From contig NZ_QOLC01000091.1 in NCBI RefSeq assembly GCF_003333325.1, positions 1-24,245 of the forward strand: DNA of 24,245 nt, read 5' to 3'. This DNA comes from Candidatus Ulvibacter alkanivorans (GTDB taxonomy: Bacteria; Bacteroidota; Bacteroidia; Flavobacteriales; Flavobacteriaceae). A model generated the notes under the pieces. That model made no database searches and was not told where the DNA came from. It worked only from the letters and a program-made list of their open reading frames with translations. Positions 1 through 7,272 of the stretch are shown in pieces; position 1 is the stretch's first letter; each line of letters begins with the position of its first letter. The position numbers and the translations under genes were made by a program.

Positions 1-52
1 GGTTTAATTTGGGTTGTTTGAATATTATAAAAAAATTAGTCACTTTTTTGCT

Positions 53-1450
53 TTATAAATCTGTTTGCAAGGCCAACACATTAAATAAATTTGCTTTTGC
101 CTCTTTCCACTTGAAGTATAATTCGGTTCTTTTTAGTCTTGCATCAATTAATTTTTGCTCCCGGCTGTTCACTAAAAACAACGAGCTTTCGCCTAATGCA
201 AATTTGCGCTCCTCTCCTTGTAGCAAGGTTTTATAGTTAGTTACAATAGCTTCAACTTGCTGCACTTGTTCTGCATACGAATTTATTTCTGCTTGAATGC
301 CCGCTATTTTGTTTTGTAAAAAAACCTGTTCTGAAACCGCGGTGAATCGAGCATCACTTAATTTTGCCTTTGCAAGTGCCAGGTCGCCTCGTTCTTTTCG
401 AAGAAACAATGGAATAGAAACATTTAAACCGGCCTTGTAATTAGCCGTATCGAAATTATTAAATCGATCAGGCTCAACAGCTAACAAAGCTACATCAAGG
501 TCCACAACCGGGAGTAATTTGTTGGCTGTTAATCGTTTTTCTATTTCTTGCTGCTCTGCTTTTAGATTTAATGCCTTTATCTTAGGGTGCTCTTCTACAG
601 CATAGTTGGTAAGCTCTAAGTCGGTTATTTGAAGTACTTGATCGACAGATTCAATATTTATTGATGTGGGATACACCTGCCCACTAGTTTCTACGGGTGT
701 GTTATCTTCCAACCACAAGAAGTTGGATAATTCAAGACTTGCTTTTCGATAGATCAATCGACTGTTTTCTAAACGAAGCAGACGATCTTGAAATGCTATT
801 TTCGATTCGATACTATCTATGGCTGCCACATCACCTACTTCCACTCGGCGTTTTACTCCTTTAAACCTCTTTTCGGCATTGGTCGAAAAATCGATGAATA
901 CTTTTAATTCGTTATAGGCTCGTAACCAATTAAAATATGCAATAGAAGCATCGTATAGAATTTGGTTGGTCATTAGTTGCTGTTCTGCTTCCGTCTGAAT
1001 TTTAAATAGTTTTGCTTTCTTTAGGGTGGCCATTCTATCGTTAATAAACAGACCTTGCCCTAGAGACATTGAAATCCCGGCACTATAAAGACCCTCATCG
1101 GGCACAAACCGCTCGGGATTTAGGAAGGTGCCATCGTTTTGCTCAAACTGTGTTTTAAATTCAATTCCATACCAGGTAGGGATCTTTAATGTTCCCAATA
1201 GGATCTCGTAATAATCTGTTCCTTCGTACACTTTTTGGTCGTAATCCAATTCGATTTTTGGGTCGAAATTGCCTCTCGATCTTAACACTTCTGCTTCACC
1301 AATCGTGAGGAGTAGGTTTGCTTGCTTGACTACCGGATGATTTTTTTTCACTAAACCAATATAGGTCCTAAAATCAAGGGCCACCGAATCTTGAATTTGT
1401 GCACTAATAAATTGAGAAACAAAAAGACTAAGTACGAATACTATTTTCAT
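53..1450 (-). CDS. TolC-family outer membrane efflux protein
   Basis: Encodes 465 residues, a usual length for TolC-type outer membrane factors, which form the trimeric exit duct of tripartite exporters. Residues 1-18 are a Sec signal peptide ending in FISAQ. The rest is rich in long amphipathic helices in two related halves, as in the OEP fold; for example residues 285-310 and the C-terminal stretch around FKWKEAKANLFNVLA. The start codon lies three bases after the adaptor gene's stop, so it is translated from the same message as the ABC and HlyD-type proteins upstream, which supplies its role as the channel of that exporter. Family assignment rests on composition, helix pattern, length and context; the substrate is unknown. 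It is the last gene of the unit within this window. Confidence 0.88.
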   Translation of the reverse strand: MKIVFVLSLFVSQFISAQIQDSVALDFRTYIGLVKKNHPVVKQANLLLTIGEAEVLRSRGNFDPKIELDYDQKVYEGTDYYEILLGTLKIPTWYGIEFKTQFEQNDGTFLNPERFVPDEGLYSAGISMSLGQGLFINDRMATLKKAKLFKIQTEAEQQLMTNQILYDASIAYFNWLRAYNELKVFIDFSTNAEKRFKGVKRRVEVGDVAAIDSIESKIAFQDRLLRLENSRLIYRKASLELSNFLWLEDNTPVETSGQVYPTSINIESVDQVLQITDLELTNYAVEEHPKIKALNLKAEQQEIEKRLTANKLLPVVDLDVALLAVEPDRFNNFDTANYKAGLNVSIPLFLRKERGDLALAKAKLSDARFTAVSEQVFLQNKIAGIQAEINSYAEQVQQVEAIVTNYKTLLQGEERKFALGESSLFLVNSREQKLIDARLKRTELYFKWKEAKANLFNVLALQTDL

Positions 1451-1453
1451 GTA

Positions 1454-2800
1454 TTATTTTTTTGAAACTTGATTTACTTCGCTGTTGTAATAATTTGGTG
1501 GAAACCCATTTAGCTGGCGCCACAGCTCGAACCAAATTGGCACGTCCTCTAACAATGCTAATGTATAAGCCCCACTGCCCATTCTAATATCTTTGGGCCA
1601 GGGATGGTCTTCCGGGTCTGGAGCTAATAAGATTCGATATTTACCGTTGGCACTTATAAAGTTCTCGATGACAACTACCTTTCCTCCGTAGGTTCCATAA
1701 GAAAGATTAGGCCATCCACTAAATACAATAGCAGGCCAACCATCAAAACGAACACGCATGCGTTCTCCCAAATGGATTAATGGAATATCGATTGGGTCGA
1801 CATAGGTCTCAACAGCCATTTCATAGTCTGATGGCATAATGCTCACCAATTGTTCACCCTCTTTAAAGGTTTCGCCAATTCCAGATCGCAACGCTTTATT
1901 TATAAATCCGCTTTGAGGTGCACGCACATAGTATAAGTCATTACGCATCTCAAAATTCGTAAAGTCGTTTTGAAGCTTGGTTACTTGTGCTTCGGCTTCA
2001 AATTGACCGGATTGCGCTGTGAATTTTTCACTTTGTGCCTTGGCGATCTTGTCCATATATTCGGCGTCGATCCTGCCTAATTCCACTTGTGCATTAATTA
2101 CTTCATTTCTACTTGATAATAAATCATTCTGTTTCGAGACGAGCTTAGCTTGAGTTTCTTGAAGTTTTAGCTTTTTTTCTTCTAGATCAGTTACCGATTT
2201 AAGACCTTCTTCTTGAAGGCGCTCTGTCCGCTCGAATTGGCGTTGGGCAATAAGAAGATTTGTTTTGGCTGCTTCTACATCAATACTGTCGCTTTGTGTT
2301 TTTAATATGGCCTGTATTTTTTTGTTTTTTGCCTGCTCCAATTTTAGCACTCGTTCATTCATAAGTGCTGCGATTTGATTATCTAAAGCTTTAGCCTTTT
2401 CAACGTAAGAAGAGACCGACTTAGTTTTAGCTTCAATTTGCTGTCCGGTTCTGGTGACAAGATTGGGATCGAAATATTCATTTTTTACTTCGGAAAAATA
2501 TAGTATCGTATCACCTTTTTCTACACGATCACCTTCTTGAACGTACCATTTTTCAATTTTCCCTCCAATAGGCGATTGTATTGTTTGTGGTCGTTGATCC
2601 GGCTTTAGTGCTGTTAAGGTACCTGTGCCAGTTACCGTTTGTGTCCATGGCAAAAACATGATGATCACAACAATAATGGCAAATACTTTTAAAAACCTAT
2701 TAAAGTGCTTGTAATGGCGTTTGTGAAATACCTTCTTCCCTGAGGCATAAGAAGCTAACGAAACCTTCTCGTTAATACTGTTGTTCGAAATATTCAGCAT
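1454..2800 (-). CDS. HlyD-family periplasmic adaptor (membrane fusion protein)
   Basis: Adaptor that links an inner membrane ABC exporter to a TolC-type channel. The start at 2800 gives 448 residues and lies just past the stop of the ABC gene; an in-frame ATG at 2869 would add 23 residues but overlap the ABC gene by 67 bases, so it is not preferred. A single membrane segment spans about residues 35-52. The first half of the lipoyl-like domain follows (SPIGGKIEKWYVQEGD, about 76-91). A long coiled-coil hairpin covers about 105-290, and then the second lipoyl half (VRAPQSGFINKAL). The tail contains PDPEDHPWP and ends with IWFELWRQLNGFPPNYY, which I associate with a subgroup of HlyD proteins paired with ABC half-transporters. 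Substrate unknown. Confidence 0.88.
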   Translation of the reverse strand: MLNISNNSINEKVSLASYASGKKVFHKRHYKHFNRFLKVFAIIVVIIMFLPWTQTVTGTGTLTALKPDQRPQTIQSPIGGKIEKWYVQEGDRVEKGDTILYFSEVKNEYFDPNLVTRTGQQIEAKTKSVSSYVEKAKALDNQIAALMNERVLKLEQAKNKKIQAILKTQSDSIDVEAAKTNLLIAQRQFERTERLQEEGLKSVTDLEEKKLKLQETQAKLVSKQNDLLSSRNEVINAQVELGRIDAEYMDKIAKAQSEKFTAQSGQFEAEAQVTKLQNDFTNFEMRNDLYYVRAPQSGFINKALRSGIGETFKEGEQLVSIMPSDYEMAVETYVDPIDIPLIHLGERMRVRFDGWPAIVFSGWPNLSYGTYGGKVVVIENFISANGKYRILLAPDPEDHPWPKDIRMGSGAYTLALLEDVPIWFELWRQLNGFPPNYYNSEVNQVSKK

Positions 2801-2802
2801 AG

Positions 2803-4482
2803 CTACTCTGTTTTTGAAATAATGGTTCCTCTTTCCATATAAACCTTCTGGTCGCAATAGGTGTCCCAATCAGAATTCTGACTTACCACGATTAATCCCC
2901 ACGGTCGGTCGGAAGCTGTTAGGTATTTAATTAAATGCTGCTTTTCTTCTGGCATAAATTGATCTAACGGATCCTTTAGAAGCAACAATTTTGGTTGGCG
3001 CACGATACTTCTGGCCAATACAATTTTTTTAGCAATGGTATAGGATAGTTGTTTTCCTTCTGGATAAATCATCGTATCAAGTCCGTTACGTTGCTTTTTC
3101 ACAAAATCAGTTAAGCCGGTTACTTCGATCGCTCCGTAAATATCGGTAGTAGATGTGGTGGTATCTCCAAAAGTGATGTTATCGCGTATGGTACCTTCGA
3201 ACGGACTTTCCTCCGGAAGTGATTGTCCTAATGCCGATCGATAGCTGTTAAGATGAATTCCTTGAATTGCCAGATCGTTTATGTACATATTTCCTTCCGA
3301 AGGAGAAGAAATTGCCGAGATTATATGAAGTAATGTGGTCTTTCCGGCTCCGCTTGGCCCTTTTATTACCATTCTGGTACTCGAATCAATTTTTAAATTA
3401 ATGTCACGCAGCAACGTCTTATTTGTGCTTTTAACCTCATAACCCACATGTTCTAACTCTATGTGTAGAGCAGCTGTTTTGTCAAAAGGATTGCTCCCCT
3501 CTTGCGGTTCAAGTTCTTTATCGACCACTTGCCCCATTTTTTCTAAAGAAGTAAGTACATCGTAAAACGATTCTAATCGCAAAATGAGTTTTTCTACAGC
3601 GCTTATTATAAGAAGAATTACGATTTCGGCCGCGACAAATTGTCCAATATTCATTTCTTGATTTAGCACCAAAATTCCTCCTATTAATAATAGCCCAGCA
3701 GTTACCAAGACCTTGAAGCTTATCATCTGAATAAATTGGTGCACAAGCACTCGAAAGTGATTTTCTCTAGCCGCCAGATAATCTGTGACCAACAGATCAT
3801 TTTTGCTCATAGACAAGTTTGTCTTACCCGATAGTTTAAAGCTAACGACCGATCGAGCTACCTCTTGAATCCAGTGTGCGATGCGATATTTATGCTTCGA
3901 TTCTTCTAAACTGGTGGCCATTCCCCGCTTGGCAGTGTATTTAAAGAGGACATATATGGTTGCAATTAATACAATACCGTAAATTATAAAGAACGGATGA
4001 TAAAATGAGAGTAATAGTAAGCCGAAAATTATTTGTAACAATGCCGCCGGAAAGTCGAGTAGTATTTTGGTAATCCCCTTCTGAACGACTAGGGTATCAA
4101 AAAAACGATTCGCAAGTTCTGGCGGATAATAATCCCTAAGTTCGCTCATTTTTATCTTCGGAAACCGATATGCAAATTCAAATGAAGCACGGGTGAAGAT
4201 CTTTTGCTGAATGTTCTCTGAGATCCTAAATTGCATTAGCTGAAGCAGTCCGGCAAAGGCCACCCCGGCTGTTACTAAAATCACCAACACCACCCATGAG
4301 GTGCTTATTTGTGCTCCTTGGATCAAATTAATTATAGCTTGGATTCCTAATGGTAGGGACAGATTCACAATTCCACCAAAAATCGCATAGTAAAAAATTT
4401 GTTGAACATCGCGACGATCCAGTTGAAGTAAACGAATTAATCGTCGCCATGGCGTCATAGTCTCATTTTTCATTGCCGGCAT
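2803..4482 (-). CDS. ABC half-transporter (T1SS-like) with degenerate ATPase motifs
   Basis: About 559 residues: an exporter-type membrane domain (about 25-310, roughly six helices) followed by a nucleotide-binding domain (about 340-559). There is no N-terminal C39 peptidase domain. Walker A is intact (GPSGAGKTT, 375-383). The other catalytic motifs are not: the signature LSGGQ position reads LSYTI (479-483); the Walker B Asp and catalytic Glu are Lys503-Asp504 (LLLLKDPLD); the H-loop His is Gln535; and the Q-loop Gln appears to be Pro. The frame is open and otherwise well conserved, so it is not an obvious pseudogene. It may bind ATP without normal hydrolysis, or pair with another subunit. 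The start is uncertain: ATGs at 4482, 4473 and 4458 are all possible, and the first two overlap the end of the TetR gene. Next downstream are the adaptor and TolC genes. Confidence 0.87.
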   Translation of the reverse strand: MPAMKNETMTPWRRLIRLLQLDRRDVQQIFYYAIFGGIVNLSLPLGIQAIINLIQGAQISTSWVVLVILVTAGVAFAGLLQLMQFRISENIQQKIFTRASFEFAYRFPKIKMSELRDYYPPELANRFFDTLVVQKGITKILLDFPAALLQIIFGLLLLSFYHPFFIIYGIVLIATIYVLFKYTAKRGMATSLEESKHKYRIAHWIQEVARSVVSFKLSGKTNLSMSKNDLLVTDYLAARENHFRVLVHQFIQMISFKVLVTAGLLLIGGILVLNQEMNIGQFVAAEIVILLIISAVEKLILRLESFYDVLTSLEKMGQVVDKELEPQEGSNPFDKTAALHIELEHVGYEVKSTNKTLLRDINLKIDSSTRMVIKGPSGAGKTTLLHIISAISSPSEGNMYINDLAIQGIHLNSYRSALGQSLPEESPFEGTIRDNITFGDTTTSTTDIYGAIEVTGLTDFVKKQRNGLDTMIYPEGKQLSYTIAKKIVLARSIVRQPKLLLLKDPLDQFMPEEKQHLIKYLTASDRPWGLIVVSQNSDWDTYCDQKVYMERGTIISKTE

Positions 4483-5173
4483 TGTTTAAGGTAGCTAAAA
4501 CTAAATCACAAAAGAATTGATGTGGAGTAGTACGATCGTTACAATCGGTTATGGAAACAAAATGTTCTTTTAAAAAATGCTGATGCATAGCGCCCTCAAC
4601 TACTGTACTAGCTAAACTAGCAGGATAAGCGTACTTCGGATTTACTTCTAAAATGAACGATTTTAATCGTGATATAAGACGTTTGTAAATTGCAAAATAG
4701 CCGTCCTTGTTTTCGTTGTCAACTTCTTTTGTGAGGTAGGATTTTGAAAATTCATTGATGACTATCTTATTAAGCTTTGTCTCATTAATATGAGAAAATG
4801 AAGAATCCTCAGTCACAGGTTGTGAAATAACTTCTATGGCTCTTCTTAATTTGTCTTTTGGAGCTTCAATATTGTTGGTTGCAATTACAAGCGTAAGCTC
4901 AACCCAACCCCAATACCAGGAGGAAAGGTATAATAAAAGCTTGTGTTTGTTCTCGAAATATCGATACACAGAACTTTCGTTAGAACCAATTTCTTTGCCC
5001 AGCTTCTTAAAGGTAAAGCTTTCAAAACCAATAGCATCTATCAATAATATACTGTGCTTTATAATCCTTTGGCCTAACTCTGATGACTCAGGATCCTTTA
5101 AGTAGGTTTTTGGATGCACTTGTACTTTAACATTCTCTAATAAGTATTTCACGCTAATATAATTTAAAAACAT
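4463..5173 (-). CDS. TetR/AcrR-family transcriptional regulator
   Basis: Encodes 236 residues. The N-terminal DNA-binding domain covers about residues 33-85: helices with SELGQRIIKHSILLIDAIGF, then the helix-turn-helix FTFKKLGKEIGSNESSVYRYF (52-72) and the following FENKHKLL, typical of TetR proteins. The C-terminal half is all-helical, the usual ligand-binding and dimer domain, and its ligand cannot be read. It is first in the exporter operon, so it probably represses that operon and itself. A perfect palindrome lies within its promoter just upstream. The -7 element sits so close to the ATG at 5173 that the message would be nearly leaderless; an in-frame GTG at 5152 (residue 8) is an alternative start, still well before the HTH. 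The stop overlaps the ABC gene if the latter starts at 4473 or 4482. Confidence 0.88.
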   Translation of the reverse strand: MFLNYISVKYLLENVKVQVHPKTYLKDPESSELGQRIIKHSILLIDAIGFESFTFKKLGKEIGSNESSVYRYFENKHKLLLYLSSWYWGWVELTLVIATNNIEAPKDKLRRAIEVISQPVTEDSSFSHINETKLNKIVINEFSKSYLTKEVDNENKDGYFAIYKRLISRLKSFILEVNPKYAYPASLASTVVEGAMHQHFLKEHFVSITDCNDRTTPHQFFCDLVLATLNNAGNEK

Positions 5174-5174
5174 G

Positions 5175-5207
5175 CAAATATAATAGTAATACTATTAACT
5201 ATGCAAA
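5175..5207 (-). promoter_or_regulatory. Bacteroidota-type promoter of the TetR-exporter operon
   Basis: Read on the minus strand, TTTG at 5207-5204 is followed after 21 bases by TATATTTG at 5182-5175. This matches the Bacteroidota sigma-factor pattern TTTG or TTG, a 17-23 base spacer, then TAnnTTTG, with no mismatch in the -7 element. Both elements lie in copies of the direct repeat atttgcat. Transcription would start close to the proposed ATG at 5173, implying a leaderless or very short leader, or translation from the GTG at 5152. Confidence 0.55.
5181..5197. promoter_or_regulatory. Candidate TetR operator, perfect 17-base palindrome
   Basis: taatagta-a-tactatta has 8-base arms that are exact reverse complements around one central base. 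It fills the spacer between the -33 and -7 elements of the operon promoter, so a bound repressor dimer would block polymerase. TetR-family proteins commonly bind inverted repeats of 15-20 bases in their own promoters. That this regulator is the protein that binds here is inference from position and symmetry. Confidence 0.6.
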
Positions 5208-5285
5208 TCTTAACGAATATTTAATAGCGCCACCACAATACAACATCCATATAGAATTGTACTTTTATTGTTTTAAATTAAACTT

Positions 5286-5840
5286 ATGATTCACAATACC
5301 ATTAGAACGCGCCGCGCCGTATTCCCACCCCAGTACAATGACGAAAAAGTGACCAAAGAAGAAATACAACAAATTTTAGAGGCGGCTAATTGGGCACCTA
5401 CCCACCGCCGTACCGAACCCTGGCGATTTAAAGTAATGCAGGGAGATGTACAATTGCGCTTTGGAGAATTTCTCGCAGAACGATACAAGACGACAGCTTC
5501 AAATTTTTCTGAATTCAAATACAAGAAATATCAAAATAATCCCAAAAATGCTGCTGCAATTATTGCTATTTGTATGCAACGAGATCCTTCCGAAGCAATC
5601 CCCGAATGGGAAGAAATTGCGGCTACGGCAATGGCGGTCCAAAATATGTGGCTTACGGCACACGAGATGAATATTGGTGCCTATTGGAGTTCACCACAAG
5701 TAATCGATTCTATGAGCGAATTTTTCGAAATGAACGAGGGCGAGCGTTGCCTTGGTTTCTTTTACTTGGGAAAATATGACGAAACCCTTCCGGACGGCGT
5801 TCGAAAAACAACTATTTCAGAAAAAACAGTTTGGCTCTAA
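5286..5840 (+). CDS. Nitroreductase-family flavoprotein
   Basis: Encodes 184 residues, typical of the short single-domain FMN-dependent nitroreductases of the YdjA type, which use NAD(P)H to reduce nitro compounds, quinones or related substrates. The N-terminal IRTRRAVFPPQY carries the Arg residues that usually contact the FMN phosphate. EAANWAPTHRRTEPWRFKV (about 32-50) is the characteristic second FMN-binding block, and IGAYWSSPQ (about 134-142) the third. The physiological substrate cannot be inferred. The gene is divergent from the TetR-exporter operon across 112 bases and could be co-regulated from that shared region, though the candidate operator lies nearer the TetR start. A TACTTTTA at 5260-5267 is only a weak -7-like match, with no TTG at the expected distance. 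Confidence 0.87.
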   Translation: MIHNTIRTRRAVFPPQYNDEKVTKEEIQQILEAANWAPTHRRTEPWRFKVMQGDVQLRFGEFLAERYKTTASNFSEFKYKKYQNNPKNAAAIIAICMQRDPSEAIPEWEEIAATAMAVQNMWLTAHEMNIGAYWSSPQVIDSMSEFFEMNEGERCLGFFYLGKYDETLPDGVRKTTISEKTVWL

Positions 5841-5893
5841 AAACATTGATGACATTTTAACTGGTTTTCGATGTAGGAGTAAATTACTTCTTC

Positions 5894-6658
5894 ATGAAAA
5901 CTATTCAATCAATTTTCTTATGTAGTCTGTTATTGTTGGTAGCCTGTAACAAGGATGACGACGGAGACACACAACAAGACCAATTCGCAAATTTTCAATC
6001 GCAACTTTGTCCCAACGTAACCGGCCCTACAGCCTTGTTTTGGGACTATGCAAACGGACTCCCGGTTCCGCTTACTCAGATCCCTACGGTAGTTAATCCG
6101 GGTGATTATTTTATTCATAGTGCGTATCCGCAACTAGGCTTTCAACTACCTCAAGGGTATACCGCATTCGAAATTTCTGTAAATCAGCCGCCCACAGTAG
6201 GCGTGAATGTCGTACGCAACGACAATAATGTGATTTGGCGCTATGTTCCTATTAATTCTTTAAACGGAGAAGTGGCAGTGAACGATGCGGTGGCGAATGA
6301 GGTTAATGGTATGTTCGACTTCTTTAACTTTAATGGGAATTTCAATGTGCTGTGTTCCGAAACCCGAGTGCAAGACTTTGGTGGTGTACAACTTACGTTT
6401 AGCGCACGACTTATAGCATTTGGCAACTTTACCGGATTGGTATATGCGAATCTAACCTATACTCCTTCGATCAATTTAACGCAAGTGTCCACCTTCGTGG
6501 CGGCTGCGCCAACCAACCAATTCGATGCTGAGGTATTTAATACGTTCTTGCCAATAAATTTTCAACTCTTAGTGATAGATGAAGGTGTGTTAGATAGTGA
6601 CCTAGATGGATTTCCTGACAATGTAGATGCATTTCCTTTCGATCCTGACCGACATTGA
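5894..6658 (+). CDS. Predicted surface lipoprotein with C-terminal calcium-type repeat
   Basis: Encodes 254 residues of unknown function. The N-terminus is a lipoprotein signal peptide with lipobox LVAC; Cys18 is followed by Asn-Lys-Asp-Asp-Asp. That matches the C-x-K-(D/E)2 type of export signal described for surface-exposed lipoproteins in Bacteroidota, so display on the cell surface is likely. The middle (about 25-230) looks beta-rich, with many Asn, Phe and Val residues, and gives no recognisable enzyme motif. The end, DSDLDGFPDNVDAFPFDPD (about 234-252), is Asp-rich with the spacing of a thrombospondin type 3-like calcium-binding repeat, which is frequent in flavobacterial extracellular proteins. 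It stands 53 bases after the nitroreductase and may or may not be co-transcribed with it. It converges on the DUF456 gene 12 bases away. Confidence 0.8.
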   Translation: MKTIQSIFLCSLLLLVACNKDDDGDTQQDQFANFQSQLCPNVTGPTALFWDYANGLPVPLTQIPTVVNPGDYFIHSAYPQLGFQLPQGYTAFEISVNQPPTVGVNVVRNDNNVIWRYVPINSLNGEVAVNDAVANEVNGMFDFFNFNGNFNVLCSETRVQDFGGVQLTFSARLIAFGNFTGLVYANLTYTPSINLTQVSTFVAAAPTNQFDAEVFNTFLPINFQLLVIDEGVLDSDLDGFPDNVDAFPFDPDRH

Positions 6659-6670
6659 TTCTACATTAAT

Positions 6671-7171
6671 TTACATCCAAAATGATTTGTATTGCCAGAC
6701 TTGATACATAAATATTAGCAAATACAAGAACGTAAAGACAAACTTGACAAAGGTCGAGGCCAATAACCCGACAAATGAACCAAAAGCTGCTTTAAAAGCT
6801 AAGTTCCGTTCGGTTTTGTTCACGACCAATTCTCCAATCAAGGCACCTAAAAAGGGTCCTAGTAATATTCCGAAGGGAATAGGAGCGATAATGCCGATCA
6901 CAAGCCCGATCATAGTACCCCAGGCTCCGGCCTTACTGCCGCCAAAACGTTTGGTGCCGATGGAAGGTATTATATAGTCTAGTATGTAAATCCCAATCGC
7001 AACCACTCCGGTAATACCAACCACCCACCAGTCGAAAGGAATAGAAGGAGCTAAATACAATAGCAATATACCTAGCCAGCTTACCGGAACACCGGGTAAG
7101 ACAGGAAGTATACTGCCGGCCATACCGACAAACATTAATAATAATCCGAGGGATAGTAAAAGAAAGTCCAT
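6671..7171 (-). CDS. DUF456 family membrane protein
   Basis: Encodes 166 residues, nearly all in hydrophobic segments: about 1-40, 45-70, 85-125 and 130-158. The opening FVGMAGSILPVLPGVPVSWLG and the later IGTKRFGGSKAGAWGTMIG followed by a Gly/Pro-rich stretch with FLGALIGELV are hallmarks of DUF456, a family of small inner membrane proteins with Gly-zipper-like repeats and no established biochemical role. It stands alone on the minus strand. Its start lies about 100 bases from the divergent hydrolase operon, so the inverted repeats between them could in principle affect both directions. The start at 7171 puts the first residues straight into a membrane segment, which is normal for the family. 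Confidence 0.83.
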   Translation of the reverse strand: MDFLLLSLGLLLMFVGMAGSILPVLPGVPVSWLGILLLYLAPSIPFDWWVVGITGVVAIGIYILDYIIPSIGTKRFGGSKAGAWGTMIGLVIGIIAPIPFGILLGPFLGALIGELVVNKTERNLAFKAAFGSFVGLLASTFVKFVFTFLYLLIFMYQVWQYKSFWM

Positions 7172-7200
7172 CGCCCATAAGACTGATTTTTATCATAGAT

Positions 7201-7215
7201 GTTACAATTTGTAAC
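7201..7215. promoter_or_regulatory. Inverted repeat GTTACA-N3-TGTAAC
   Basis: gttaca-att-tgtaac is a perfect six-base inverted repeat with a three-base centre. Its last three bases begin the first aactaa arm of the next repeat. The TACA/TGTA core resembles classic staphylococcal and bacillar BlaI/MecI operators (TACA-N2-TGTA), but the spacer is one base longer. It may be a third site for the same regulator or an unrelated site for the minus-strand DUF456 gene. Confidence 0.4.
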
Positions 7216-7246
7216 TAAATAATTAGTTTAAACTAAAAAATTAGTT
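7213..7246. promoter_or_regulatory. Tandem operator candidate, two copies of aactaaNNNNttagtt
   Basis: Two 16-base inverted repeats with identical six-base arms occur at 7213-7228 (centre ataa) and 7231-7246 (centre aaaa), separated by two bases, with centres 18 bases apart. The second copy abuts a -7-like TATATTTA at 7246-7253, and the hydrolase ATG follows at 7273. The arrangement suits cooperative binding of two repressor dimers over a promoter, as known for MecI/BlaI in other phyla. Because the downstream operon encodes a BlaI-type repressor, that protein is the leading candidate. The sequence symmetry is certain; the identity of the binder is inferred. Confidence 0.6.
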
Positions 7247-7253
7247 ATATTTA
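7246..7253 (+). promoter_or_regulatory. Possible -7 promoter element of the hydrolase-blaI operon
   Basis: TATATTTA matches the Bacteroidota -7 consensus TAnnTTTG except for the last base. No TTG lies 17-23 bases upstream; that position falls within the first inverted repeat (ttagttt). It ends 19 bases before the ATG at 7273. The call is tentative and rests on position. Confidence 0.3.
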
Positions 7254-7272
7254 GGTCGTAATTAGTGCCAAT

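Noticed and set aside
2801..2869. Longer N-terminus for the HlyD-type adaptor from an ATG at 2869
   Set aside because: It would overlap the ABC gene by 67 bases, and the added residues look like out-of-frame translation of that gene's conserved end. The ATG at 2800 lies right after the ABC stop.
2803..4482. ABC gene as a pseudogene because of lost ATPase motifs
   Set aside because: The frame is open over its full length, the membrane domain and Walker A are well kept, and the operon around it is intact. Specific motif replacement fits a degenerate but functional subunit better.
4836..5105. Plus-strand open frame of 89 codons within the TetR gene
   Set aside because: It is antisense to a clearly recognised TetR-family gene, and its translation has no recognisable domain.
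7231..7246. Repeat arms as a transcription terminator for a gene to the left
   Set aside because: The arms are A+T-rich with no G+C stem or U tract, and neither neighbouring gene ends here; both start from this region.
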